A stretch of DNA of 64,000 nt, taken from positions 1,634,501 to 1,698,500 of the forward strand of contig NZ_CP018171.1 in assembly GCF_001889605.1 (NCBI RefSeq). The letters are read 5' to 3'. This DNA comes from Aquibium oceanicum (lineage in GTDB: Bacteria > Pseudomonadota > Alphaproteobacteria > Rhizobiales > Rhizobiaceae). This document shows positions 26,164-36,118 of this stretch, piece by piece; position 1 is the stretch's first letter; each line of letters begins with the position of its first letter. A program made the position numbers and the translations under genes. The notes beneath the pieces are model-generated. The model was not told the DNA's origin, ran no database searches, and was given only the letters and a program-made list of their open reading frames with translations.

Positions 26164-26366
26164 TTGCGGCGCTCCTAGCTCGAATCAAGGCTCTCGTCAG
26201 GTATGAACAAATCCGTCCTTGAACAAGGAAAAATCCGATTATCATTTTTAAGCCAGTCGATAAAATCCAATGAAAAGAAAGCCGCTTCGAATATCATATA
26301 AGGTAGCCTGCGGTATTTTACTGAATTCGCAAAAGAAAATATTCGAAGCTAACGATCGAAATATTT

Positions 26367-26402
26367 CTAGCACTCCTATCAATCGAGTGCCAGGAGTGCT
26401 AG
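26367..26402 (+). promoter_or_regulatory. CIRCE-type HrcA operator with an extra half-site
   Basis: TAGCACTC (26368-26375), nine bases, then GAGTGC (26385-26390) matches CIRCE (TTAGCACTC-N9-GAGTGCTAA) with two mismatches in the right half. A second right half, GAGTGCTAG at 26394-26402, pairs perfectly with CTAGCACTC at 26367-26375. The site lies 47-82 nt before groES. HrcA binding here is expected from the known role of CIRCE; the three-half-site layout is seen directly. Confidence 0.85.
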
Positions 26403-26448
26403 ACCGATGACGTGGTCGCCCTAAGCGCCGACCTTCAGAAAGATTCCA

Positions 26449-28435
<1,987 letters not shown>

Positions 28436-28507
28436 CCAATGACCAAACCGTTCGGCCGCCGCAGCCGAATGGCAATTTTTCAGCAACCACACGCAAGGAG
28501 CACTCTG

Positions 28508-28900
28508 ATGGCGACTGATGGCAGAAGCACGAGATCCCTTTCTCAACGCTGGGACGACTACCAGCCGACCAAATCCACGCTCGGCTGGGCCTGCGCAGCC
28601 GCGGTGGCCGCCACCATGGTCGCAGGTTTTTCCTGGGGCGGATGGGTGACCGGCGGTACGGCCGAAGATGTTGCCATGGCCGCTTCGAACACCGCGCGCG
28701 GCGAACTGGCGGCCGACATCTGTGTCGAGCGCTTCAACGCCGCGCCTGATGCTGCGGCGCGGCTTGCCGAGTTCAAATCGATATCGGGCGACTACCAGAA
28801 ACGTCAGTTCGTCGAGGCCGGAGGCTGGGCTGTCATGCCGGGAGAGACCACCTCGGACAGGCTCGGCGCCCAGGGTTGTGCCACGGCCCTCGCCGCGTAA
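28508..28900 (+). CDS. Conserved hypothetical protein with one membrane segment
   Basis: 130 aa from the ATG at 28508, chosen because AAGGAG lies 7 nt upstream; an upstream in-frame ATG at 28439 has no such site. A polar N-terminus with LSQRWDDYQPTKSTLGW leads into one hydrophobic helix at about residues 28-50 (WACAAAVAATMVAGFSWGGWV). A soluble domain of about 75 residues with two cysteines follows. Similar short proteins occur in Rhizobiales, but I cannot name a function. It lies 72 nt after groEL and may be read through from it. Confidence 0.65.
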   Translation: MATDGRSTRSLSQRWDDYQPTKSTLGWACAAAVAATMVAGFSWGGWVTGGTAEDVAMAASNTARGELAADICVERFNAAPDAAARLAEFKSISGDYQKRQFVEAGGWAVMPGETTSDRLGAQGCATALAA

Positions 28901-28925
28901 TCCTCCGCCTGACCAGTGAGGCAGT

Positions 28926-28947
28926 CGCCGGGACAGATGTCCCGGCG
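28926..28947 (+). terminator. Perfect 9-bp hairpin after the 130-aa gene
   Basis: CGCCGGGAC (28926-28934), a 4-nt loop, and GTCCCGGCG (28939-28947) form a perfect stem. It is followed by CGTTT rather than a true T-run, so it may be a weak terminator or an mRNA-stabilising stem before the small gene at 28979. Confidence 0.45.
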
Positions 28948-28978
28948 CGTTTGCCGCAACATTCAAGGAGCGCGACTG

Positions 28979-29140
28979 ATGATCACCTTCACCAAGAAAA
29001 CCGACCTTCAAACCCCGCCCGTGGATCGCGGGGAGAACCGTTTCGAGCAGATCCGCGAGGACGCCAAGGAACGGCACAAGAAAGCCGCCACCGCCCGCCG
29101 CCTCGACAGCCAAGCGGCAGAAGACACCAAGTTGATCTGA
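28979..29140 (+). CDS. Small conserved basic protein (53 aa)
   Basis: Starts at ATG 28979 with AAGGAG 8 nt upstream. The product is very polar and charged: TFTKKTDLQTPPVDRGENRF, then EQIREDAKERHKKAATARRL. It is probably a single helix or a disordered protein. No membrane segment or known domain is seen. It is the last gene before the tRNA-Met attachment site. The strong ribosome site is the main support for it being real; function unknown. Confidence 0.55.
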   Translation: MITFTKKTDLQTPPVDRGENRFEQIREDAKERHKKAATARRLDSQAAEDTKLI

Positions 29141-29171
29141 TGGCACGCGCCGGAATTTCCGGGCGCCGCGC

Positions 29172-29222
29172 TTAATGGTAGCGGAGGAGGGATTCGAACC
29201 CCCGACACAAGGATTATGATTC
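29172..29222 (-). repeat. Proximal attachment-site repeat within tRNA-Met
   Basis: The 51-bp partner of 13207-13257 (one mismatch). It covers TTAA outside the gene plus the 3' 47 nt of tRNA-Met up to the anticodon loop. Recombination here leaves the tRNA whole, as is usual for tRNA-targeting integrases. Confidence 0.85.
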
Positions 29223-29252
29223 CTCTGCTCTAACCGACTGAGCTACTCCGCC
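29176..29252 (-). tRNA. tRNA-Met (anticodon CAU)
   Basis: A 77-nt cloverleaf with encoded CCA. Acceptor stem GGCGGAG pairs with CTCCGCT, D arm AGCTCAG, anticodon stem GAGGA/TCCTT with loop ATCATAA, and T arm with GGTTCGAATC. Anticodon CAT is complementary to 29216-29218. The GGCGGAG acceptor and overall sequence resemble rhizobial elongator tRNA-Met; a lysidine-modified tRNA-Ile2 is the alternative for a CAU anticodon. Its 3' end borders the putative island. Confidence 0.93.
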
Positions 29253-29596
29253 CCGCAAGCGGCACCGGCCGCTCGATGGCTTGCGCCAAGGCTGGGCGGA
29301 TATAGTGGCGGCATCGCGAGGCTGTCAAGCGCCTGTGGGAACTCCGTGGTCATGCGCTTCCGCCCGCGGGTTCACGGCGGCAGACCGCTGGAGGCGGCCA
29401 CTGGACGATTGCCGGGAGCCGGCGCGCGACGATTGCCGCCAGATAGCCGCTGACGATCGCCCGGGTGCCCGCGCGAGGCGCCGGCCGCCAGGCAGACCGC
29501 TGGATGGTCGCGGGGTGCCCGCTCTAGGCGGCATGCGTCCGTCCAGGGGTTGAGTTCGGCCCGTCCGCCCGATATGTCAGGCCAACTTTTTCGGAC
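29253..29596. repeat. Gene-free stretch with degenerate 24-bp tandem repeat
   Basis: No gene is seen in these 344 nt. GACGATTGCCG, GACGATTGCCG and GACGATCGCCC begin at 29404, 29428 and 29452, an exact 24-nt period. GGCAGACCGCTGGA occurs at 29379 and 29491, and GGGTGCCCGC at 29463 and 29513. The units are very GC-rich and partly self-complementary. They lie just upstream of the tRNA on its strand and may be decayed palindromic repeats. Confidence 0.6.
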
Positions 29597-30562
29597 ATGC
29601 AAGACATGGCGCCACGCATAGCAGTCCTCGGTTGTGGCTACTGGGGAAGCAATCACATCCGCACCCTGAAGAAACTCGACGCGCTTTATGCCGTGTCGGA
29701 CGCCAATCGTGCGCGCGCCGAGGGTTTCGCGGCCGAGGAGGATTGCCTGGCCATCGCGCCGGAGGACGTCCTGCAGCGCGACGACGTGGATGCGATCGTG
29801 ATGGCGCTGCCGCCGCAGTTTCACGCCGCGTTCGCCATCCGGGCGGTCGAGGCCGGCAAGGACGTGCTGGTGGAAAAGCCGATCGCGCTGACGGTCGCGG
29901 ACGCCGAGCGCGCGGTGGCGGCGGCGCGCCAGCACGGGCGCATCTTCATGGTCGGCCACGTGCTGCGCTTCCATCCCGCCTTCGAGAAGCTCAAGGCGCT
30001 GATCGACAATGGCGAGCTCGGCGAGGTGAAGTACATCCACTCGCACCGGCTGGGCCTCGGAAAATTCCACACCGAAAACGACGCCCTGTGGGATCTCGCC
30101 CCGCACGACCTGTCGATGATCCTGGCAATCACCGGCCAGCCGCCGGTAGAGGTGCGCGGCGAGGGTGCTGCGATCCTCGACAATCTGTCCGACTTCGCAC
30201 ACCTGCACATGCGCTTTGCCAACGGCATCCGCAGCCATCTGTTCACCTCACGGCTCAATCCCTACCGCGAGCGGCGCCTGACCGTGGTGGGGACCAAGGC
30301 GATGGCCGTCTTCGACGACGTGGAATCCTGGGAGCGCAAGCTCGCCGTCTACCGCCACGCCGTGTGGCAGGATAGCGGCCAGTGGGCCTTCACCGCCAAC
30401 GAGCCGGCCTATGTCGAGATCGTCAACGGCGCCATGCCGCTGACCCGCGAACTGCAGCATTTCATCGACTGCATCGAAACCCGCCAGGATCCGCGCACCA
30501 GCGGCGAGGAAGCCATCATGGTGCTGCGCATCCTGACAGCCGGCAGCGTCATCCACGACTGA
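29597..30562 (+). CDS. Gfo/Idh/MocA-family NAD(P)-dependent oxidoreductase
   Basis: 321 aa. The N-terminal Rossmann motif IAVLGCGYWGSNHIRTL lies at residues 8-24. The EKPIALT motif near residue 96 holds the lysine used by this family, and the second conserved segment MVGHVLRFHPAFEKL follows near 118. The GYWG-N-IR form of the first motif is typical of sugar-nucleotide 3-dehydrogenases of the WlbA/WbpB type. A role in surface-sugar synthesis is possible, but no glycan genes stand beside it. The start could also be ATG 29606. It is convergent with mnmA. Confidence 0.8.
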   Translation: MQDMAPRIAVLGCGYWGSNHIRTLKKLDALYAVSDANRARAEGFAAEEDCLAIAPEDVLQRDDVDAIVMALPPQFHAAFAIRAVEAGKDVLVEKPIALTVADAERAVAAARQHGRIFMVGHVLRFHPAFEKLKALIDNGELGEVKYIHSHRLGLGKFHTENDALWDLAPHDLSMILAITGQPPVEVRGEGAAILDNLSDFAHLHMRFANGIRSHLFTSRLNPYRERRLTVVGTKAMAVFDDVESWERKLAVYRHAVWQDSGQWAFTANEPAYVEIVNGAMPLTRELQHFIDCIETRQDPRTSGEEAIMVLRILTAGSVIHD

Positions 30563-30619
30563 TCCGGGAGCGGCCGGGCCCTCCGCAACCACCTTTTCCG
30601 ATGGGAACTTCGAAACGGC

Positions 30620-31801
30620 TCAGACCGCCGGCGCTTCGGCGATGCGCGCCAGCATGGCCTCGGCCTTGCCGCTGCGGCGGGTCCGTTCGATGAAGCCGCC
30701 GCCCAGCACGCGCGCCTCGTTGCAGTCGTCAGAATAAAGCACGCAGGCCTGACCCGGCGCGACGCCGGTCTCGCCTTCGGTCAGCTCGACCTCGACACCG
30801 CCGTCGCGGTTCACATGCAGCAGCGCGGGCCGCGGCGGGCGTGTGGAGCGCACCTTGGCGAACACCTCGACCGGAGTGCCTGCCAGGGCGTCGAGCGGCT
30901 CGTCTCCGAGCCAGTTGACGCCGCGCAGCGACACACGGCGCGTCTCCAGGGCCTCGCGCGGACCGACCACGACGCGTGCGGCGTCGGCGTCGAGATGGAC
31001 GACGTAGAGGGCTTCGCCGGTTGCGACGCCGATGCCGCGCCGCTGGCCGATCGTATAGTGCAATATGCCGTCATGCCGGCCGAGCACGCGGCCGTCGATG
31101 TGGACGATGTCGCCCGCCACCGACGCGTTTGGCCGCAGCTTCGCGATCACGTCGGTATAGCGCCCCTGCGGCACGAAGCAGATGTCCTGGCTGTCCTGCT
31201 TGGCCGCCACCGACAGCCCGAGTTCCGCCGCCAGTGCCCGTACCTGCGGCTTGGCCATGCCGCCGAGCGGGAAGCGCAGGTAGTCGAGCTGCTCCTGCGT
31301 GGTGGCGAAAAGGAAATAGCTCTGGTCGCGGTCGGCGTCGACGGGCCGGAAGAGCGCGCGGTGCACGCCGTTGGCTCGCGAGCGGATGTAGTGGCCGGTG
31401 GCGAGCGCCTCGGCGCCCAGTTCGCGCGCGGTGCCCAGCAGGTCGGCGAACTTGACCGTCTGGTTGCAGGCGACGCAGGGGATAGGCGTCTCGCCCGAGG
31501 CGTAGCTCGCCGCGAACGGGTCGATCACCGCCTCGCGGAACCGCTGCTCGTAGTCGAGCACGTAATGCGGAATGCCGAGCGTCTCGGCGACCCGGCGGGC
31601 GTCCTCGATGTCGCGGCCGGCGCAGCAGGAGCCGGCGCGGTGGACGGCGGCGCCGTGGTCGTAAAGCTGCAGCGTCACGCCGACCACGTCATAGCCCTCC
31701 TTCTTAAGGAGGCCCGCGACGACGGACGAATCCACTCCCCCCGACATCGCCACCACGATGCGGGTATCCTCGGGACGGCCGGGAAGGTCCAGGCTGTTCA
31801 T
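30620..31801 (-). CDS. mnmA: tRNA-specific 2-thiouridylase MnmA
   Basis: 393 aa. It makes the 2-thio group of U34 in tRNAs for Lys, Glu and Gln. The PP-loop SGGVDSS lies at residues 20-26. The catalytic cysteine region is [12 protein letters not shown] and the second cysteine lies in [16 protein letters not shown] and [10 protein letters not shown] are further family blocks. Length is normal. The ATG is the first in a long upstream gap. It is a core housekeeping gene, convergent with the oxidoreductase and divergent from sciP. Confidence 0.95.
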   Translation of the reverse strand: MNSLDLPGRPEDTRIVVAMSGGVDSSVVAGLLKKEGYDVVGVTLQLYDHGAAVHRAGSCCAGRDIEDARRVAETLGIPHYVLDYEQRFREAVIDPFAASYASGETPIPCVACNQTVKFADLLGTARELGAEALATGHYIRSRANGVHRALFRPVDADRDQSYFLFATTQEQLDYLRFPLGGMAKPQVRALAAELGLSVAAKQDSQDICFVPQGRYTDVIAKLRPNASVAGDIVHIDGRVLGRHDGILHYTIGQRRGIGVATGEALYVVHLDADAARVVVGPREALETRRVSLRGVNWLGDEPLDALAGTPVEVFAKVRSTRPPRPALLHVNRDGGVEVELTEGETGVAPGQACVLYSDDCNEARVLGGGFIERTRRSGKAEAMLARIAEAPAV

Positions 31802-31981
31802 CGCTCGTTCGCTCTGTTCATGCGCTTGGGATCATGCGTCTTGCAACGCGCAGCCCCCTACATAAGGCAGGCGGGGCCAGGATGCCAGTTCCGCTTCTCG
31901 CCCGTGCTTTTGAGCCGCGAAGTGCGGCTTTGAATCGCATTTTAAGAAGTCCCGATTCGTTACGATCCGATTACCGCGTGC

Positions 31982-31996
31982 TTAGCTATTTTTTAA
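31982..31996 (+). promoter_or_regulatory. Putative CtrA box upstream of sciP
   Basis: TTAG, seven bases, TTAA. This matches the CtrA consensus TTAA-N7-TTAA with one change. It ends 56 nt before the sciP start. CtrA activation of sciP is known in Caulobacter. Confidence 0.5.
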
Positions 31997-32052
31997 AGCT
32001 GAACCGCTAGTCTGCGGAAGATTGGTACTGAGTGTATTGTGTAGAGAGTGCA

Positions 32053-32328
32053 ATGACCGATCTGGTTAGACCTCGCGTCAAATACGTCATAGGGCCAGAC
32101 GGCAGCCCACTCACGATCGCGGACCTTCCTCCGTCGAACACCCGCCGTTGGGTCATCCGCCGCAAGGCGGAAGTGGTAGCGGCGGTGCGGGGCGGTCTCC
32201 TGAGCCTTGAGGAAGCCTGCCAGCGCTACAAGCTGACGGTCGAGGAATTCCTCTCCTGGCAGGCCTCCATCGACGAGTACGGACTTGCCGGCCTGCGCAC
32301 CACGCGGATCCAGCAGTACAGGCACTAG
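32053..32328 (+). CDS. sciP: CtrA inhibitor SciP (DUF1153)
   Basis: 91 aa. It binds CtrA and blocks CtrA-driven transcription after division. The sequence is strongly conserved: RPRVKYVIGPDGSPLT near residue 6, PPSNTRRWVIRRKAEVV near 27, and GLAGLRTTRIQQYR at the C-terminus, around a helix-turn-helix (GLLSLEEACQRYKLTVEEFL). The ATG at 32053 gives the same N-terminus as Caulobacter SciP; a GTG at 32032 is less likely. A CtrA-box-like site lies upstream. ctrA itself is 1.5 kb away. Confidence 0.93.
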   Translation: MTDLVRPRVKYVIGPDGSPLTIADLPPSNTRRWVIRRKAEVVAAVRGGLLSLEEACQRYKLTVEEFLSWQASIDEYGLAGLRTTRIQQYRH

Positions 32329-32427
32329 CGCCGGTATTGATCCTTCGGATCTTTTCCTTGCGCCATAGCTCTCATCACCGGTCGCGATTGAATTTCCGGG
32401 CCCGGGTCCCGCTGCGGCAACCATTCT

Positions 32428-32961
32428 CTAGCCAGCGGATCCCTTCGCACCGGAGGGACGGTTCAGAAGTGCCGTCGCGGTCGCGGTCAGAACGACAGAC
32501 AGCGCGAAGAACCAGAGGCCCGGCTTGGTGAAGGCCGTTGCCAGCCCGCTTGTCTTGGCCGCAAAGATCACGAGTGCGACGAGAAGCACGTCGAGCATCG
32601 ACCAGTTCGCGAGACCTCTCAGCCAGGCGGGAAGGCGCGCATGCGTCTCCGCCCCGCCATGCATGGCGACGTGCAGAAGCGCGAGCTTCAGCGATGGAAA
32701 CACGATCGAAAACAGGCCGACCGCGGCCGCGAGCAGCCAGTCGCCTCCCACCCACAGCGCGAGCACAATGCCGGCGAGAGACGGTTCGTCGGTGAAGAAA
32801 TAGAGGCGCTCGACCCGGATCAGCGGCAGAACGATGCCGAGCGCGAAGCAGAGCGTCGCCGCAAAGAGGATCAGGGGGAGGGCGATTCGCATCGCGTGCG
32901 CGGTATGTCCGTTCCGGGATTCGAGCCCGGCGAAGATAACGGACGGCGTGCGAAACGCCAC
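32428..32961 (-). CDS. Paraquat-inducible protein A (PqiA)-like membrane protein
   Basis: 177 aa from a GTG at 32961, with ATAGGAAAT about 9 nt upstream; an internal ATG at 32892 is an alternative. Three or four hydrophobic segments occur, at about residues 26-48, 63-92, 115-135 and 147-166. The loop SIVFPSLKLALLH near residue 85 and the WSMLDVLLVALV helix near 119 are hallmarks of the PqiA domain. PqiA proteins are inner-membrane parts of lipid-trafficking (MCE) systems, but no MCE protein stands next to this one. It is convergent with sciP. Confidence 0.72.
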   Translation of the reverse strand: MAFRTPSVIFAGLESRNGHTAHAMRIALPLILFAATLCFALGIVLPLIRVERLYFFTDEPSLAGIVLALWVGGDWLLAAAVGLFSIVFPSLKLALLHVAMHGGAETHARLPAWLRGLANWSMLDVLLVALVIFAAKTSGLATAFTKPGLWFFALSVVLTATATALLNRPSGAKGSAG

Positions 32962-33043
32962 CTGCGCGAATTTCCTATGAGAATAATGTTGCCTTCGGCG
33001 TCGACGGCCCCGGGAGTGGGCCGTCCGGTACCGTTCGGCAGGG

Positions 33044-33421
33044 TCAGCCGACGATGGCGCGGCGCAGGTCGGTTTCGGCTTCGCGCACCCGCGCGTCGCG
33101 ATTCTCGAGATGCTCGGCCTTTTCGAGTTCGGCTTCCGCCTCGCTCAGTCCGGCCTCGGCGGCGCCCTTCTGCTGCAGGAGGTCGAGCCGCGAATTGTTG
33201 AGGTTGTCGCGGCGCTGCCGCGCCGCCTTGGCGAAGGTCGGATAGGCGAAGTGATTGATGTCGCTAATGCCCGACCGCTTTTCCTCGATGGAGATCTGGG
33301 CATCGAGCTCGGCCGCCATACGGTCGAACTCCGCAATCATGAGGTCCAGTTGCGAAAGCTGACGACGCTTCTCGTTGACCTGAAACTGCTTCAGCCTGAC
33401 GAGGTTTCCACGTGACTTCAT
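33044..33421 (-). CDS. fliJ: Flagellar export protein FliJ-like
   Basis: 125 aa starting MKSRGNLVRLKQFQVNEKRR. GGGAG lies 9 nt upstream; ATG 33427 is also possible, and longer forms run into the ctrA control region. The protein is almost entirely helical coiled coil (residues about 5-115) with the alphaproteobacterial signature ISDINHFAYPTFAKAARQRRD near residue 55. FliJ helps the flagellar ATPase FliI and export gate in the cytoplasm. It is divergent from ctrA, a known class II flagellar regulator, across a shared 435-nt control region. Confidence 0.78.
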   Translation of the reverse strand: MKSRGNLVRLKQFQVNEKRRQLSQLDLMIAEFDRMAAELDAQISIEEKRSGISDINHFAYPTFAKAARQRRDNLNNSRLDLLQQKGAAEAGLSEAEAELEKAEHLENRDARVREAETDLRRAIVG

Positions 33422-33575
33422 GACCATTAACTCCCGAATACGCTTACTCACCGGACTCCCTAGTCCGAACGGACGCCTCCAGCGCGTTTGGTTCTCGATG
33501 GCGAAGAAAGTCCTAAAGAAATTTACCGCCGGTAACCATTCGTTTACGCGCATTATTAATCATAGCGGTGAGGGC

Positions 33576-33590
33576 TTAAGGGGCGGTAAA
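33576..33590 (+). promoter_or_regulatory. Possible CtrA box between fliJ and ctrA
   Basis: TTAA, seven bases, TAAA; one mismatch in the second half against TTAA-N7-TTAA. It lies in the shared fliJ/ctrA control region, where CtrA self-regulation would be expected. Weak on its own. Confidence 0.35.
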
Positions 33591-33625
33591 AAACACCGTG
33601 CATCTTGCAGTCATTCCGGACTTCC

Positions 33626-33791
33626 GAGTCGGGAGAATCGGTTGCAAGGATTCCTTAAGCCATAACTTTAACGAGTCGCTTCGAAGATTCACGTTTGGAT
33701 TCAATCAGGTGCGGAAATCAGCTCGACGACGGGATTGCGCTTGCCAGGCGGAATCAGATTTTGTTAACCATTTGGTGGCAGCCTCCGATTC
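33626..33791. promoter_or_regulatory. Cluster of eight GANTC (CcrM) sites before ctrA
   Basis: GANTC sites start at 33626, 33635, 33649, 33673, 33686, 33698, 33751 and 33787: eight in 166 bp, against less than one expected by chance. The last is 66 nt before the ctrA ATG. CcrM methylates GANTC in alphaproteobacteria, and methylation state controls the ctrA P1 promoter in Caulobacter. The region from 33428 to 33856 holds no gene. Confidence 0.8.
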
Positions 33792-33856
33792 AGGAATGAC
33801 TGCTTCTGGGCCGGCTCACCGGCACGCCCGGTTCGGCGGCGGAAGAGGGGAATGAG

Positions 33857-34552
33857 ATGCGAGTTCTGCTGATCGAAGACGATAGTGCCACGGCACAGAG
33901 CATCGAATTGATGCTCAAGTCTGAAAGCTTCAATGTCTATACGACGGATCTCGGGGAAGAGGGTGTCGATCTCGGCAAGCTCTACGACTACGATATCATC
34001 CTCCTGGATCTGAATCTGCCGGACATGTCGGGCTACGAGGTTCTGAGAACCTTGCGCCTGTCGAAGGTGAAGACACCGATCCTCATCCTCTCCGGCATGG
34101 CCGGCATCGAGGACAAGGTGAGGGGTCTGGGCTTCGGCGCCGACGACTACATGACCAAGCCATTCCACAAGGACGAGCTCGTGGCGCGCATCCACGCCAT
34201 CGTGCGCCGCTCCAAGGGTCATGCGCAGTCGGTCATCACGACCGGCGACCTGATCGTCAACCTCGACGCCAAGACCGTCGAGGTGGGTGGCCAGCGGGTG
34301 CACCTGACGGGCAAGGAATATCAGATGCTCGAGCTGCTTTCCTTGCGGAAGGGCACGACCCTCACCAAGGAAATGTTCCTCAATCACCTCTACGGCGGCA
34401 TGGACGAGCCGGAACTGAAGATCATCGACGTCTTCATCTGCAAGCTGCGCAAGAAACTGGACGCGGCCTCCGGCGGGCAGAACTTCATCGAGACGGTGTG
34501 GGGTCGCGGTTACGTGCTGCGCGAGCCCGAGGACATGCGCGTCAGCGCATAG
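33857..34552 (+). CDS. ctrA: Cell-cycle response regulator CtrA
   Basis: 231 aa OmpR-type regulator, nearly invariant in alphaproteobacteria. The receiver domain (residues 1 to about 118) has acidic pair D8/D9 (IEDDS), phospho-acceptor D51 ([14 protein letters not shown]) and the TKPF lysine near 103. The C-terminal winged helix (about 125-222) contains [17 protein letters not shown] and [13 protein letters not shown]. The C-terminal Ala after MRVSA fits ClpXP turnover. CtrA controls replication, division and flagella. Regulators sit close by: sciP upstream, chpT downstream, and a GANTC cluster in the promoter. Confidence 0.97.
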   Translation: MRVLLIEDDSATAQSIELMLKSESFNVYTTDLGEEGVDLGKLYDYDIILLDLNLPDMSGYEVLRTLRLSKVKTPILILSGMAGIEDKVRGLGFGADDYMTKPFHKDELVARIHAIVRRSKGHAQSVITTGDLIVNLDAKTVEVGGQRVHLTGKEYQMLELLSLRKGTTLTKEMFLNHLYGGMDEPELKIIDVFICKLRKKLDAASGGQNFIETVWGRGYVLREPEDMRVSA

Positions 34553-34600
34553 CCGAACCCGGGGCGGCGAAGGATTGCCGCCAATACGAATCTGGTCGAA

Positions 34601-34621
34601 GGCCGCGCATGGAGCGCGGCC
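34601..34621. terminator. Hairpin between ctrA and response-regulator gene
   Basis: GGCCGCGC (34601-34608), five bases, GCGCGGCC (34614-34621): a perfect 8-bp stem between two convergent genes. No T-run follows on either strand, so it may act as a bidirectional stop or RNA end-protector. Confidence 0.45.
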
Positions 34622-34682
34622 TCGTCACATGATTTGAACAACGGCCGATCCGACGTGGTCGTGCGCGGGAAGAGTCGCCGGT

Positions 34683-35051
34683 TCAGGCGGCGGCTTGCAG
34701 GTCCCGGAACCTTTCGACGAGCTGCGCCCGGTTGAAGGGCTTGAGCAGATAGCCGCTCGCCCCCGCGCGTTTCGCGCGCATGATCGCCCCGATGTCGAAC
34801 TGAAGGATCGAGACGAGGATCCGCACGTGCGCCGCACCCGGCAGCGCCCGCACGCCCTTGATGAAATCGATGGCATTCATGTCCGGGAGCACGGCGTCGA
34901 TGATGATCACGTCCGGCAGTTCGGCCGTGCACATGGCGAGCGCATCCTGGCCGTTCCCCGCCTCCACCACGATCATCTCAGGTCCGCCGAGTATGCGCTT
35001 GACCACTTTGCGGATGATGCTGGAATCATCGACGACCATGCAGCGTTTCAT
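34683..35051 (-). CDS. Single-domain (CheY-like) response regulator
   Basis: 122 aa from ATG 35051, with AAGGGTGTGAAGG before it; a longer 5' frame exists but gives a non-family N-terminus. It is a receiver domain only: MKRCMVVDDSSIIRKV with D8/D9, phospho-acceptor D52 (IIIDAVLPDMNA), and KPF lysine near residue 107. There is no output domain. Its place between ctrA and chpT, co-directional with chpT 160 nt upstream of it, suggests a phosphate-receiving role in the CckA-ChpT relay or a chemotaxis-like role. CpdR and DivK differ in sequence, so I do not assign either name. Confidence 0.8.
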   Translation of the reverse strand: MKRCMVVDDSSIIRKVVKRILGGPEMIVVEAGNGQDALAMCTAELPDVIIIDAVLPDMNAIDFIKGVRALPGAAHVRILVSILQFDIGAIMRAKRAGASGYLLKPFNRAQLVERFRDLQAAA

Positions 35052-35214
35052 ACCTTCACACCCTTCTGGCGCCACGCGATGCGGCGGCCTTCACTACCCC
35101 CGCGATCATCCTAGTGGGGAATAGTAAAGGAAAAGCCGATCATGCACGTTAAAGTTCGAGCGAAGGGATGTCGGCGAGGCAGGCGGATGCCGGTTCGGTC
35201 CGCCCGTCCGAACG

Positions 35215-35844
35215 CTACGAAGCCGTCAGCGTGATCTCGTCGGCGCTGGCGTGGATCGCGATCGTCATGGCGGCCTCGCGGGCAAGCAGCAGCGTGTAGT
35301 AGGGCTGCACCGCATGGGCGTCGATCGGTTCCTCGGGACGCGCGCCGGAATGCATTTCGAGGAACTTCGGCGGGACGCGAACCATCGGCCCGGTCGCGAC
35401 GAGCGTGAACTTCGGCGACGTCTCCACATCCGAAAGCGTCACGCGCAGCTTTCCGCCGCGCGGGATGGCGCCCGATCCGATGAGCAGCAGGTTCAGCAGC
35501 AGCTTCACCTTGTTCTTCGGCAGGAGGGCTCGGGTGCCCGACCATTCGAGATCCGGTTTCTCGTTGCGGAAATAGGCGGCGGCGACGTTCTCCGCGTCGC
35601 CCGTATCGATCTGCATCCCGGCCGAGCCGGCGGCGCCGAACGCGATGCGGGCGAACTGCAGCCGCGCCGATGCCGTGCGCGCGCTCGTGCGGATGAGGTT
35701 CATCGCGTCCTCGTCCGCCCCGCCTTCGTCGAGCAATTCGAGACCGTTGTTCAGCGCGCCCACCGGCGAGATGATGTCGTGGCACACGCGGCTGCACAAA
35801 AGCGCGGCCAGGTCGGGTGCGGATAGCGAGAAGAGGTCGGACAT
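35215..35844 (-). CDS. chpT: Histidine phosphotransferase ChpT
   Basis: 209 aa from ATG 35844 (GGAG upstream). The N-terminal dimerisation helices carry the phospho-accepting histidine H22 in SRVCHDIISPVGALNNGLEL; a degenerate ATPase-like C-terminal fold follows (KVKLLLNLLLIG near 113, AVQPYYTLLLAREA near 182). ChpT relays phosphate from CckA to CtrA and CpdR. Being near ctrA and sciP gives three parts of one circuit within 4 kb. Length fits the family. Confidence 0.9.
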   Translation of the reverse strand: MSDLFSLSAPDLAALLCSRVCHDIISPVGALNNGLELLDEGGADEDAMNLIRTSARTASARLQFARIAFGAAGSAGMQIDTGDAENVAAAYFRNEKPDLEWSGTRALLPKNKVKLLLNLLLIGSGAIPRGGKLRVTLSDVETSPKFTLVATGPMVRVPPKFLEMHSGARPEEPIDAHAVQPYYTLLLAREAAMTIAIHASADEITLTAS

Positions 35845-36118
35845 AGCCAGGGTCTCCGGCACAAGCATCTATGAAGGGACGACCCTAAATCCACCTTCGC
35901 GAATCAAAAAGCCGGGCGCCCTTTCCGTGGTTGCACAAGGTGGGAACGCCCGCAAGAATTCGTGAATGCGCCAGCGCGTCGGGAGGGCGGCCCCGGCGTC
36001 ATGCTTAAGAGAAGGACAAGGATTTAGGTTTACCGTTCTTGAATGATCCAATGCAGCGGACCGCGAGATGCGCCGACATGCGCTCGCGTGGATCCGCGCC
36101 AATGCGGAGAAGCATAGA

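Noticed and set aside
29253..29596. A CRISPR array in the 24-bp repeat region
   Set aside because: The units are contiguous and degenerate, without spacers, and no cas gene is present.
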